Source of the DNA: Paraburkholderia aspalathi
GTDB lineage: Bacteria > Pseudomonadota > Gammaproteobacteria > Burkholderiales > Burkholderiaceae
Direction: 5' to 3'
Assembly (NCBI RefSeq): GCF_900116445.1
Contig: NZ_FPBH01000007.1
Location: forward strand, 124,001-188,000
Length of the DNA stretch: 64,000 bases
Notes under the pieces: generated by a model
Seen by the model: only the letters and a program-made list of their open reading frames with translations
Database searches by the model: none
What the model was told of the DNA's origin: nothing
In this document: in pieces, positions 1-8,726 of the stretch
Position numbering within the stretch: position 1 is the stretch's first letter
Layout: each line of letters starts with the position of its first letter
Position numbers and translations under genes: made by a program

Positions 1-1701
1 CAGGGCGGGCTGACGGGCGCCCTCTTCACCGAATTCGCCTTCTCGCTCGCCGGCGCGGTGACGGTCTCCGGGGTGATCGCGCTGACGTTGTCGCCGATGA
101 TGTGCTCGCGCTTCTTCCGTGCGGACCAGGAGTCCGGGCGCTTCGCGCGTTTCGTCGACCGCCAGTTCGAACGTGTCCATCGTGGCTATGGCCGCCTGTT
201 GCACTCGACGCTCGACACGTGGCCCGTGTTCACCATCATGGGCGCGCTGCTGCTCTGCGGCACGGTCTACCTGTTCATGACCTCGAAGGCGGAGCTTGCG
301 CCGCAGGAGGATCAGGGGATCGTCCTGTCGCAGATCCAGGGGCCGCCGAACGCGACCATCCAGCAGATGCAGATGTACGCGGACCAGGTGTTCGATATCT
401 CCAAGGCGCTGCCTGAATACGCGCAGATGTTCCAGCTCACGGGCGCGCCGACACTCAACCAGGGGATCGGTGGTGTGCTGTTCAAGACATGGGACCAGCG
501 CAGCAAGGGCGCGACCGCCTTGCAGCAGGAACTGCAGCAGAAATGGAATCAGATTTCAGGTGCGCGCGTCGCGGCGTTCCAGTTTCCTCCGCTGCCGGGC
601 TCGCAGGGCTTGCCGGTGCAGTTCGTCATCAGTACGACCGAGCCGTTCGAGAACCTCAACGAAGTTTCGCAGGCAGTCCTGCAAAAAGCCCGCGAGAGCG
701 GGATGTTTTTCTTCGTCGACAGCGATCTCAAGCTCGACAAGCCGGAAGCCACGCTCGTGGTAGACCGCGACAAGGTCGCCTCCCTCGGGCTCTCGCAGAG
801 CGACGTCGGGCAAGCGCTCGGGTCGGCGCTCGGGGGCGGCTATGTCAACTACTTCTCGATCGCCGGGCGCTCGTACAAGGTGATTCCGCAGGTCCTGCAG
901 ACCGATCGTCTGAATCCTTCTCAGGTGCTCGACTACTACCTGCGCACGCCGGACGGCAGCGTCATGCCGGCTTCGACGATTGCGCACCTCGAACACAACG
1001 TGGTGCCGGAATCGATCAACCACTTCCAGCAACTCAACTCGGCGACGATCTCGGGCGTGATCGTGCCGGGCGTGTCGCAGGGCGAGGTGCTCGATTTTCT
1101 GCGCAAGGCGACCACCCAGGTCGCACCGGCAGGCTATGCGGCAGATTATTCGGGCCAGTCGCGGCAGTTCGTACAGGAATCGGGCGGCTTCGTCATCACG
1201 CTGCTGCTCGCCACGATCATCGTGTTCCTTGCGCTTGCGGCGCAGTTCGAAAGTTTCCGTGACCCGATCGTGATTCTGGTTTCGGTGCCGATGGCGCTGT
1301 TCGGTGCGCTCATCTTCATCAACATCGGCTTGACGACGCTGAACATCTACACGCAGGTCGGGCTCGTCACGCTGATGGGGCTCGTCAGTAAACACGGCAT
1401 CCTGATCGTCCAGTTCGCCAACGAGCTGCAACACGCCGGCAAGTCGAAGCGCGAAGCCCTGGAGGAAGCGGCGGCCGTGCGGCTGCGCCCGATTCTGATG
1501 ACCACCGCGGCGATGGTGCTCGGCGTCGTGCCGCTCGTGTTTGCCTCGGGCGCAGGCGCTGCGGGCCGTAACGCGATGGGGCTCGTGATCTTCACGGGGC
1601 TATCGATCGGCACCCTTTTTACTTTGTTCGTCGTGCCTGCAATGTATATGTTCCTCGCTGCCGATCATCATCGGGACGCTGCCGCGCAGGAGGCAGGCTA
1701 A
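1..1701 (+). CDS. RND multidrug efflux pump inner-membrane permease (3' part)
   Basis: This is the C-terminal 566 residues of a resistance-nodulation-division permease, which exports drugs or other small molecules across the envelope using the proton gradient. The frame is open from base 1, so the gene starts upstream; full-length relatives have about 1030-1060 residues, so roughly half is missing. Visible features are a membrane segment with the LTLSPMMCS motif near the start, a large periplasmic porter/docking region, and a block of closely spaced hydrophobic helices in the last 180 residues, including the conserved GLVSKHGILIVQFANE and RLRPILMTTAAMVLG stretches. The membrane-fusion and outer-membrane partners are not in view. 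The substrate cannot be told from sequence. Confidence 0.93.
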   Translation, partial: QGGLTGALFTEFAFSLAGAVTVSGVIALTLSPMMCSRFFRADQESGRFARFVDRQFERVHRGYGRLLHSTLDTWPVFTIMGALLLCGTVYLFMTSKAELAPQEDQGIVLSQIQGPPNATIQQMQMYADQVFDISKALPEYAQMFQLTGAPTLNQGIGGVLFKTWDQRSKGATALQQELQQKWNQISGARVAAFQFPPLPGSQGLPVQFVISTTEPFENLNEVSQAVLQKARESGMFFFVDSDLKLDKPEATLVVDRDKVASLGLSQSDVGQALGSALGGGYVNYFSIAGRSYKVIPQVLQTDRLNPSQVLDYYLRTPDGSVMPASTIAHLEHNVVPESINHFQQLNSATISGVIVPGVSQGEVLDFLRKATTQVAPAGYAADYSGQSRQFVQESGGFVITLLLATIIVFLALAAQFESFRDPIVILVSVPMALFGALIFINIGLTTLNIYTQVGLVTLMGLVSKHGILIVQFANELQHAGKSKREALEEAAAVRLRPILMTTAAMVLGVVPLVFASGAGAAGRNAMGLVIFTGLSIGTLFTLFVVPAMYMFLAADHHRDAAAQEAG

Positions 1702-1915
1702 CGTTTAGTCCGCCTCCCGAGTCAACGAATTATTTATAATCAACGACTTAGCCACTAGGTGCAAAGCAGATTTCACTCGTATCGACCTAGGCGCAAAAGC
1801 GGGCAATGTTGGCGAAACAAAAGGCTTACGCTATCGTCACGCCTTTGCACCGCATCGCGCCGGCTGAAACGCGCGAACGCTACGCGCCCTTCTTCGAACG
1901 CATCTTTCAAGGTCC

Positions 1916-2740
1916 ATGAGCAAAGCCCTGCCACCGCCTTCTGCCGTTCCTGCCAGCGCCGAACCGGCCGCGGACAAACCGGGCGACTCGTATGTGCAGT
2001 CGTTCGCGCGAGGCCTCTCGGTGATTCGCGCGTTCAATGCCGCCCGCCCCGAACAGACGCTCACTGACGTCGCCGCGGCCACCGGCCTGACACGCGCCGG
2101 CGCACGCCGCATTCTGCTGACCCTGCAGACGCTCGGCTACGTGGAGGCCGACGGCCGCCTGTTCCGCCTCACGCCGAAGATTCTCGATCTGGGCTTCGCG
2201 TATCTGACTTCGATGCCGTTCTGGAATCTCGCCGAACCGGTGATGGAAAATCTGTCGTCGCAGGTTCACGAGAGTTGCTCGGCGGCCGTGCTCGACCGAA
2301 CCGAGATCGTCTACGTGCTGCGCGTGCCGACGCACAAGATTATGACCATCAACCTGTCGATCGGCAGCCGCTTGCCGGCGTATTGCACGTCGATGGGCCG
2401 CGTGCTGCTGTCCGCGCTCGACGACGAAGCGCTCGAAGCGACCCTGAGTTCGACGCCGCTCTATGCGCATACGCCGCGCACGGTGACCGACAAGGAGGAG
2501 CTGAAAAAGCTGATCGCGCAGGTGCGCCGCCAGGGGTGGGCGATCGTCGACCAGGAACTGGAGGGCGGGCTGATTTCGCTGTCCGCGCCGATTCGCAATC
2601 GCCAGGGGCGCGTGATCGCGGCGATGAACATCAGCGGCAATGCTCAGCGCAATTCGGCCAAGCAGATGGTGAAGGCGTTTCTGGAGCCGCTGCAGCAGGC
2701 CGCCCAGACGGTCTCGGAGATGGTTGCGCGGCGTGGTTGA
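1916..2740 (+). CDS. IclR-family transcriptional regulator (PcaR/PcaU/PobR-like)
   Basis: A 274-residue DNA-binding regulator. The N-terminal winged helix-turn-helix covers about residues 27-85 (motif TLTDVAAATGLTRAGARRIL), followed by the IclR effector-binding domain. The YVQSFARGLSVIRAFN opening and the SIGSRLPAYCTSMGRVLL stretch resemble the subgroup that controls protocatechuate, 4-hydroxybenzoate or beta-ketoadipate genes. No aromatic-catabolism gene is within view, so its target is unknown; the neighbours are an efflux pump on the same strand and a convergent amidohydrolase. ATG 1916 is chosen because the extension upstream is not regulator-like. The PcaR-type assignment is an inference from subgroup resemblance only. 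Confidence 0.85.
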   Translation: MSKALPPPSAVPASAEPAADKPGDSYVQSFARGLSVIRAFNAARPEQTLTDVAAATGLTRAGARRILLTLQTLGYVEADGRLFRLTPKILDLGFAYLTSMPFWNLAEPVMENLSSQVHESCSAAVLDRTEIVYVLRVPTHKIMTINLSIGSRLPAYCTSMGRVLLSALDDEALEATLSSTPLYAHTPRTVTDKEELKKLIAQVRRQGWAIVDQELEGGLISLSAPIRNRQGRVIAAMNISGNAQRNSAKQMVKAFLEPLQQAAQTVSEMVARRG

Positions 2741-2827
2741 TTGCGCGCCGGTGGCTTCGATCAGGGCGCGCGCTTCTCGCACGCGCGCCCATTGCGCCTA
2801 GGGCCCCTCGCTAGCAGTCCGGGCCCC

Positions 2828-4018
2828 TCACTGCCCCAGATACCGCTCCACCAGCCGCGTCCAGAACGCGGCTCCTACCGGCAGATTGCGGTCGTTGAAA
2901 TCGTAATGAGGGTTGTGCACCATGCAGCCGTCTTCGCCCGCCCCATTGCCGAGGCGCAGGAACGTGCCGGGCCGTTTCTGCAGCATGAAGGCGAAATCTT
3001 CGCTACCCATCAATATGTCGGTCTGCTCGACCACTTTGTCGTTGCCAACCAACTCACGCGCCACCTGCACCGCGAAGTCCGTTTCGGCATCCGAATTGAT
3101 CACCACCGGATAGCCTTCGATATATTCCACCACCGCTTTGCCGCCATAGCTCGCGGCCTGGCTTTCGGCGAGTTCGGTAATGCGTTTCTTCAGCAGCGTG
3201 CGCACTTCGGGGCTGAACGAGCGCACGCTCAATTCCAGCTTCGCGCTGCTTGAAATCACATTGTTCGCGGTGCCCGCATGCATCGAGCCGACCGTCACCA
3301 CCGCCGGCTGCGACGGGTCGACGTTACGCGCCACGATCGTCTGCAACGCCATCACGATACTCGCCGCCACCACCACCGGATCGACCGTCAGATGCGGACG
3401 CGCCGCATGGCCACCGACGCCTTCGATCGTGATGATCGCCTTGTCGCCCGCCGACATGAACGGCCCCTTGCGGAACAGCATCACGCCCGGTTCGGCGCCC
3501 GGATGGTTGTGCAAACCGAACACGGCGTCGCACGGAAAGCGCTCGAACAGGCCGTCGTTGATCATCTTCATCGCGCCGCTGTCGATGCCGCTTTCTTCGG
3601 CCGGCTGGAAGTACAGATGCACGGTGCCCGAGAAATTGCGCGTGGCGGCAAGATGTTGCGCTGCGCCAAGCAGCATCGTCGTGTGGCCGTCGTGACCGCA
3701 GGCGTGCATCTTGCCGTGCGTGCCGCTCGCATACGGCAGACCGGTTTGTTCGATGATCGGCAGCGCATCCATGTCAGCGCGAATACCGATGCTGCGCGTG
3801 CTGTTGCCCACCTTCAGCGTGCCCACCACGCCGGTTTTACCGACCCCGCGCGTGACCTGCCAGCCCCATTGTTCGAGCTTCTCCGCCACCAGCGCGCCGG
3901 TTTGCACTTCCTCGTAGGCCAATTCTGGATGATGGTGGATGTGATGGCGGATCTCGCGCAGGCTTTCGGTTGCAGGCGCCAGGTCGGACACTTCGGTAAA
4001 ACGCGCGGCTTCGCTCAT
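2828..4018 (-). CDS. M20-family amidohydrolase (hippurate hydrolase/N-acyl amino acid hydrolase type)
   Basis: A 396-residue cytoplasmic metallopeptidase-like hydrolase of the M20D group, which removes acyl groups from N-acyl amino acids such as hippurate or indole-acetyl amino acids. Metal-site motifs are visible: ADMDALPI near residue 85, HACGHDGHTTMLLGAA near 108-123 and the PAEE motif near 140; the lid dimerisation domain lies between about residues 185 and 300. Length is normal for the family. It lies downstream of the leftward phnF-DUF1045-phnN unit with a 199-bp gap and is probably transcribed independently. The true substrate is not predictable. Confidence 0.9.
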   Translation of the reverse strand: MSEAARFTEVSDLAPATESLREIRHHIHHHPELAYEEVQTGALVAEKLEQWGWQVTRGVGKTGVVGTLKVGNSTRSIGIRADMDALPIIEQTGLPYASGTHGKMHACGHDGHTTMLLGAAQHLAATRNFSGTVHLYFQPAEESGIDSGAMKMINDGLFERFPCDAVFGLHNHPGAEPGVMLFRKGPFMSAGDKAIITIEGVGGHAARPHLTVDPVVVAASIVMALQTIVARNVDPSQPAVVTVGSMHAGTANNVISSSAKLELSVRSFSPEVRTLLKKRITELAESQAASYGGKAVVEYIEGYPVVINSDAETDFAVQVARELVGNDKVVEQTDILMGSEDFAFMLQKRPGTFLRLGNGAGEDGCMVHNPHYDFNDRNLPVGAAFWTRLVERYLGQ

Positions 4019-4217
4019 CTATCGCTCCATGGAATTCACGCCGCATGACGCGGCAAACAGACGAGCACTATAGCCACGCCATCTTTTTCGAACAAGATAC
4101 TGTTTCTTGAGCATCATCTCGCGGCGCGATTTGCTGCCCACGCCGGCGGTGCTGCAGTTGGTATCGTGTTTGCAGGAAGCGACCCGGAAGCGCATCGCGG
4201 CGGCCGGGTAGTCGAGC

Positions 4218-4799
4218 CTAGCGAACGTGGGGAGCGTGGGAAACGCGGGGAATGTCCGCTTCCGCCTGCAAAAAAGCGATCAGCGCGTGCCCCGCGTCTT
4301 CCAGTGCTCCGGAGTTATCGATCGTTGTGCATCGAAGCCCTTCCGGCAATGAAAACGGTGCCCGTCGCGCAAGCCTGGCCGCAACCTGTTCCGCCGACTC
4401 ACGCGCCCGCGCGCCGAGCCGTGCTTCGAGGATATGCGGCGCGGCGTCCACATGCACGACCTCAATGCGCGGATAACGCGCCAACGTATGCTGCAAATGC
4501 TGGCGCGACCCGTTGACGACGACCGTGCACCCGCGTGCAAGCCATGCATCGATCTCGATACCGATGCCATACCGCAGTGAATGGCTCGACCATTCGAGCG
4601 CGAACAGACCGAGCACCGAACGCGCCGCGAATTCCTCGACGCTCAACGCAACATGCTCTTCACCGTTGCCGCTCGGCCGCGTGATGTAGCGATGCGCAAA
4701 CAGAATCGGCTCGCCCATCAGGCGGCTGCGCGCAAAACTCAGCAATGAATCCTTGCCCGCGCCGGACGGCCCCATTACATAAATCAAACGACCTGCCAT
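4218..4799 (-). CDS. phnN: Ribose 1,5-bisphosphate phosphokinase PhnN
   Basis: A 193-residue kinase that makes 5-phosphoribosyl-1-diphosphate (PRPP) from ribose 1,5-bisphosphate, the salvage step of the carbon-phosphorus lyase pathway. The P-loop GPSGAGKDS sits at residues 10-18; the guanylate-kinase-like fold is suggested by YITRP near residue 40 and by VVNGSR. I chose the ATG at 4799, which begins MAGRLIYVMG, because an upstream extension would run into the preceding gene. It starts two bases after the stop of the DUF1045 gene, so translation is probably coupled. Placement in the phn locus supports the assignment over a generic guanylate kinase. Confidence 0.9.
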   Translation of the reverse strand: MAGRLIYVMGPSGAGKDSLLSFARSRLMGEPILFAHRYITRPSGNGEEHVALSVEEFAARSVLGLFALEWSSHSLRYGIGIEIDAWLARGCTVVVNGSRQHLQHTLARYPRIEVVHVDAAPHILEARLGARARESAEQVAARLARRAPFSLPEGLRCTTIDNSGALEDAGHALIAFLQAEADIPRVSHAPHVR

Positions 4800-4801
4800 T
4801 G

Positions 4802-5548
4802 TTATTTCACCTCGCGGGTCTGAAACGGCACGCGCTGCCACAAGACGAACGGCTCTCCAGGCGCGGGCTCGACAAAGAGCGCCGCGTGATCGACCGCGAG
4901 CGGCCCGAGCGCGGGCGTTTGCGCCTGCCACCACGCAACCAGCGTTGCGCGCTCGTCAGCATCGGCGAGAGAACTGGATAGCGTCATGTGAAAACGGAAT
5001 TCGTCGAAGACGTACGGATAGCCCCATTCGATCAGCAGCGCACGTTGCCGATCACTCAACGGCGCGGCGAGACGGCGCGCGAGATCGGCCGCGGAGGGTC
5101 TGGCGCGCAGTGCATCGAGCGAGCGCAATGCACTTGCGGCAACTGCACCAATGTTTGCTTCGCCGTTCTGATCCGCGGGACGCAGCGCGACGAAATCGCC
5201 CAGCGTTGCGGCTTCGACCGGCAATGCGAATGGGTTTTGCGTATGCGCCCATTGACGCGTCGCTTCCAGCACATGCTGTTGAGTCACGCCGTCAGCGAGA
5301 CGAAACGGCGCGACCAGCGTGCCGTGCCAGCCATAGCGACGTGGTGCTTCGGTTAGCTCCGCCAGCGCACGCGCCAGGCCTTCCGGTTGCGGCGCCACAC
5401 AGCGCTCGCCGCTTTCCGCGTCACGCCCCAGCCACGCCGAACCGGCGGCCCACCATGCCGATTCGCGCGACGGCGCGTAATAAACCGCGAACCGTGCGTC
5501 GACATTCCATTCGACCTGATCACCGGTGTTCCCCACCACGGCGCTCAT
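4802..5548 (-). CDS. DUF1045 phosphonate-operon protein, 2H-phosphoesterase fold
   Basis: A 248-residue protein of the DUF1045 family, whose genes are typically found in phosphonate operons. It carries the two HxTL signatures of 2H phosphoesterases, HGTL at residues 75-78 and HMTL at residues 187-190, which place two catalytic histidines. The family's exact reaction is not known to me. A plausible job, given that no phnP gene is present here, is hydrolysis of a cyclic ribose phosphate intermediate; that is inference. It overlaps phnF by four bases (ATGA) and abuts phnN, so the three genes form one leftward operon. Confidence 0.88.
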   Translation of the reverse strand: MSAVVGNTGDQVEWNVDARFAVYYAPSRESAWWAAGSAWLGRDAESGERCVAPQPEGLARALAELTEAPRRYGWHGTLVAPFRLADGVTQQHVLEATRQWAHTQNPFALPVEAATLGDFVALRPADQNGEANIGAVAASALRSLDALRARPSAADLARRLAAPLSDRQRALLIEWGYPYVFDEFRFHMTLSSSLADADERATLVAWWQAQTPALGPLAVDHAALFVEPAPGEPFVLWQRVPFQTREVK

Positions 5549-6303
5549 ACTTCGTGCTCCACCAGCAACTGCACACGGTCCGCCGCAAAATGCGTGAAGC
5601 CGTATTTAATCGGTGTGCCTTCCAGATCGACGTCGACGTTTTCGACCCACAACACCGGCTGCTGCCGGTTGATATTCAAACGCCGCGCCACTTCCGGCTC
5701 AGGCAACACGCTGCCGATACGGCTCCACTTGCGCAGGTAATCGGTTACGCCCAATTCGGCCATGGCCTTGGTCACGCCGCCGGTACGCTCCAGCACCTCC
5801 GGCAAGTCTGGGAAACGCCCAGCCGGGTACCAGTTACGCGCGAACGTAAGCGGCACGCCATCCGATTCGTGCAAGGTCTCGATCCGGTAGACCGCGGCGC
5901 CCGCCCGCAAGCTGAGCGCCTTCGCCACATTCGGCTCGGCCTTCACGCGTGCGGACGACAACATCGTGCCCGCCGCCGCATGGTGCTGCTGCCGCAAGTT
6001 TTCTGTAAACCGCGTGCGCCGGCCAATCGAATAGTCGATCGCGCCGGGCTGCACGAAGGTGCCACGCCCCTGCTCGACACTGACGAGGCCCAATGCGGCA
6101 AGACCGAGCATGGCGCGGCGCACGGTATGCCGGTTCACGTCGAAGCGTTTGGCCAGTTCGCCCTCGCTCGGCAAACGGCCGTCTTCGCCAAAGCCGCTCG
6201 CTGCAATTTCCGCTGCCAGAATCTGTTCGATCTGCCGCCAGACGGCAACGCCCGCGCCGCGTTCGAGCAGCGTGCCCGGCGTCGCGTTGTCGTTCGATGT
6301 CAT
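5545..6303 (-). CDS. phnF: Phosphonate operon repressor PhnF, GntR/HutC family
   Basis: A 252-residue regulator with an N-terminal GntR winged helix (about residues 20-85; motif LPSEGELAKRFDVNRHTVRRA) and a C-terminal UTRA ligand-binding domain ending near residue 245 (GFTHFAADRVQL). It heads the leftward operon phnF-DUF1045-phnN and is divergent from phnG. A 20-bp perfect palindrome in the divergent region matches the HutC-subfamily operator pattern, so repression of both arms and of itself is likely. The ligand is presumably a phosphonate, phosphate ester or pathway intermediate, which the sequence does not reveal. Confidence 0.9.
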   Translation of the reverse strand: MTSNDNATPGTLLERGAGVAVWRQIEQILAAEIAASGFGEDGRLPSEGELAKRFDVNRHTVRRAMLGLAALGLVSVEQGRGTFVQPGAIDYSIGRRTRFTENLRQQHHAAAGTMLSSARVKAEPNVAKALSLRAGAAVYRIETLHESDGVPLTFARNWYPAGRFPDLPEVLERTGGVTKAMAELGVTDYLRKWSRIGSVLPEPEVARRLNINRQQPVLWVENVDVDLEGTPIKYGFTHFAADRVQLLVEHEV

Positions 6304-6417
6304 GGTGCTGTCATTCCCTTGGGTTCAAATATTCGCTATGCCATGCATTGTAGTGCGCAAGCCGTGATGGAAATGTGAAACGGCGGCCATGCACGACAAC
6401 GCTCCGCAAGCATACCC

Positions 6418-6437
6418 CTAAACGTCTAGACGTTTAG
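6418..6437. promoter_or_regulatory. 20-bp perfect palindrome, probable PhnF operator
   Basis: CTAAACGTCTAGACGTTTAG is identical to its reverse complement. Its centre GTCTAGAC fits the GT-N-TA-N-AC core known for HutC-subfamily GntR repressors, and it lies between phnF and phnG, 48 bases before the phnG start. Binding by PhnF here is an inference from motif and position. Confidence 0.75.
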
Positions 6438-6484
6438 ATGAATAGATGCTTAAATGTCCACTCGCTGGATCAACAGGAATTTCG

Positions 6485-6970
6485 ATGAGTGCCACTTCCG
6501 CCTCGCCTTCCTCCGCCACGCGGCGCGCATGGATGGCCGTGCTGGCCCGCACCCCGCGCGCCGATCTCGAAGCTGCGCTGCAACGCGCGCTGCAAGGCGC
6601 TCCACCTCCTGCTTACGACTGGCTGCGGCCACCCGAAATCGGCCTCGCGATGGTGCGCGGCCGCGTCGGTGGCAGCGGCGACCCGTTCAATCTCGGCGAA
6701 GCCACCGTCACGCGCGCCACGTTGCGTTTGCGCGGCACGGGTGATGCAGCCGCAGCCGTCGGCGTAGCGTGCCATCTGGGCCGTGACCGCCGCCGCGCCG
6801 AACTGGCCGCGCTTGCCGATGCGTTGCTGCAGATGCCCGAACATTACAGCGCCTTGCACCAGCAACTGATCGCGCCGTTTGCCGAACAGCAAGCCGCGCA
6901 ACGCGCCGAACGCCAACAGGACGCCGCAGCCACGCGCGTCGAATTCTTCACGATGGTCAGAGGCGATTGA
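6485..6970 (+). CDS. phnG: Carbon-phosphorus lyase complex subunit PhnG
   Basis: A 161-residue subunit of the PhnGHIJ core complex that transfers the ribose-triphosphate moiety onto phosphonates and cleaves the C-P bond in the cytoplasm. The PhnG signature is visible in the R-x-P-E-I-G-L-x-M-x-R-G-R block around residues 50-62 and in LGEATVTRATLRL. ATG 6485 is preferred over an upstream in-frame ATG at 6446 because AGGAAT lies at a fitting distance and homology begins here. The stop overlaps the phnH start by one base. It is the first gene of the rightward phnGHIJKLM operon. Confidence 0.92.
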   Translation: MSATSASPSSATRRAWMAVLARTPRADLEAALQRALQGAPPPAYDWLRPPEIGLAMVRGRVGGSGDPFNLGEATVTRATLRLRGTGDAAAAVGVACHLGRDRRRAELAALADALLQMPEHYSALHQQLIAPFAEQQAAQRAERQQDAAATRVEFFTMVRGD

Positions 6971-7581
6971 TGGAAAACTCGCAGATAGCATTGTCTACCT
7001 TGACGCCCGGCTTCGCGGACCCGGTCCACGACACCCAGGCCGTATTCCGCACGCTGCTCGACGCACTGTCGCGTCCGGGCACGGTGGGCGTCGTCGAAAA
7101 AGGCTTGCCGGAGGTGCGGGCCACTCGCGCCGCGCTCGCCGCCTTCGCCGCGCTGCTGACCCTGTGCGACTACGCCACGCCCGTCTGGCTCGCACAACCC
7201 GATACGGCACTGGGCTCGGCACTGCGCTTTCATACCGGCGCGCCGCTCGTCGACGAACCAGGGCTTGCTGCCTTCGCCTATATCCACGACGCAAGCGCAA
7301 TGCCGGCACTGGAAAGCTTTGCACTCGGCGAAGCGGAATCGCCTGAGCACTCGGTGACCTTGCTGATCCGCGTCGAAGCGTTGACAGGCGGTGCACCGAT
7401 CGTGCTCAGCGGTCCCGGCATTCAGCACACCACGACGATCGCGCCGATCGGTCTGCCCGAGCACTTCTGGCGCGAACGCGCCGCCCTCGCGCCGCTCTTT
7501 CCGTGCGGCATCGATTGTTATCTCGTCTGCGACAGCACGCTGATCGGCCTGCCGCGCACAACTCAAGCGAAGGTGAACTGA
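6970..7581 (+). CDS. phnH: Carbon-phosphorus lyase complex subunit PhnH
   Basis: A 203-residue PhnH subunit, part of the PhnGHIJ core. Recognisable blocks are GFADPVHDTQAVFRTLLDALSRPG near the N-terminus and VLSGPGI near residue 140, with a C-terminal CGIDCYLV. The start is the ATG at 6970 in a TGATG overlap with phnG; a TTG codon sits directly before it. The stop overlaps phnI in the same way, showing tight translational coupling. Length is close to the family norm. Confidence 0.92.
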   Translation: MENSQIALSTLTPGFADPVHDTQAVFRTLLDALSRPGTVGVVEKGLPEVRATRAALAAFAALLTLCDYATPVWLAQPDTALGSALRFHTGAPLVDEPGLAAFAYIHDASAMPALESFALGEAESPEHSVTLLIRVEALTGGAPIVLSGPGIQHTTTIAPIGLPEHFWRERAALAPLFPCGIDCYLVCDSTLIGLPRTTQAKVN

Positions 7582-8726
7582 TGTACGTTGCCGTCAAGGG
7601 TGGAGAACGCGCGATCGAAGCATCGTGGCGTCTGCTCGACAAGTCGCGCCGCGGCGATACGCGGCTGGCCGAGCTCAGCGTCGCGCAGATTCGCGAGCAA
7701 TTGCGCCTCGCCGTCGCGCGAGTGATGACCGAAGGTTCGGTCTACGACGAAGAACTCGCCGCACTCGCGATCAAGCAGGCCGCGGGCGATCTGGTCGAAG
7801 CGATCTTTCTGCTGCGTGCGTATCGCACCACGTTGCCGCGTTTCGGTTATACGCAGGCGATCGACACGGAAGCCATGCAGGTTGAGCGCCGTATTTCGGC
7901 AACGTTCAAGGACGTGCCCGGCGGGCAAATGCTCGGCGCGACTTACGATTACACGCAACGTCTGCTGGATTTTGCGCTGCTTGCCGAAGGCGATGCCGGA
8001 AACGATTTGGCCACGACCCCAGCTTCCATTCAAGCCGCCCAGTCCGCAGTTGAAGCCATGCCGCGCGTGGTCACGCTGCTCGACAAGGAAGGCCTGATCG
8101 AACAGGAACGCCCCACGCCGGACGCGCCGGAACCCGGTGACCTCTCGCGCGAACCGCTCGCGTTTCCCGCGAGCCGCGCCACGCGTTTGCAGAATCTCGC
8201 GCGCGGCGACGAAGGCTTCCTGCTCGCCATGGGCTACGCCACCCAGCGGGGCTACGCGCACACGCATCCGTTTGCCGGCGAGATCCGCTTCGGCACGATC
8301 GCCGTCGAAATGGAACTCGACGAATTGGGCGAAGCCGTTGAAATCGGCGACATCGATGTCACCGAATGCCAGATGATCAACCAGTTCGCCGGCAGCAGCG
8401 AGGTGCCGCCTACTTTCACGCAAGGCTATGGTCTCGCATTCGGACACTCGGAACGCAAAGCGATGGCCATGGCACTCGTGGATCGTGCGTTGCGCGCCGA
8501 GGAACTCGGCGAAACGCTCGCCTCGCCGACGCAGGACATCGAATTCATGCTTTCGCATAGCGATAACGTCGAAGCGTCCGGCTTCGTTCAGCATCTGAAG
8601 TTGCCTCACTACGTCGACTTTCAGTCCGAACTCGAACTCGTCCGGCGACTGCGGGCGCAACACAGCGCAGAGGGCCAGGATCAGGGCAAGAATCAGGATC
8701 ACGATCAGCAGGAGCAAGCCGCATGA
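7581..8726 (+). CDS. phnI: Carbon-phosphorus lyase complex subunit PhnI
   Basis: A 381-residue PhnI subunit, the core component with nucleosidase activity that together with PhnG, PhnH and PhnL builds the ribose-phosphonate triphosphate. The opening MYVAVKGGERAI and the blocks GYATQRGYAHTHPF and GYGLAFGHSERKAMAMALVD are characteristic. The start overlaps the phnH stop by one base and the end overlaps phnJ by four. The C-terminal tail after about residue 358 is unusually rich in Gln, Asp and Glu, looks disordered, and is likely dispensable. Confidence 0.94.
   Translation: MYVAVKGGERAIEASWRLLDKSRRGDTRLAELSVAQIREQLRLAVARVMTEGSVYDEELAALAIKQAAGDLVEAIFLLRAYRTTLPRFGYTQAIDTEAMQVERRISATFKDVPGGQMLGATYDYTQRLLDFALLAEGDAGNDLATTPASIQAAQSAVEAMPRVVTLLDKEGLIEQERPTPDAPEPGDLSREPLAFPASRATRLQNLARGDEGFLLAMGYATQRGYAHTHPFAGEIRFGTIAVEMELDELGEAVEIGDIDVTECQMINQFAGSSEVPPTFTQGYGLAFGHSERKAMAMALVDRALRAEELGETLASPTQDIEFMLSHSDNVEASGFVQHLKLPHYVDFQSELELVRRLRAQHSAEGQDQGKNQDHDQQEQAA

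Noticed and set aside
1735..1740. TATAAT as a -10 element for the IclR gene
   Set aside because: It lies well upstream of the gene and no matching -35 is found at the right distance.
4802..5548. Calling the DUF1045 gene phnP
   Set aside because: PhnP is a metallo-beta-lactamase-fold enzyme with HxHxDH; this protein instead has two HxTL motifs of the 2H superfamily.
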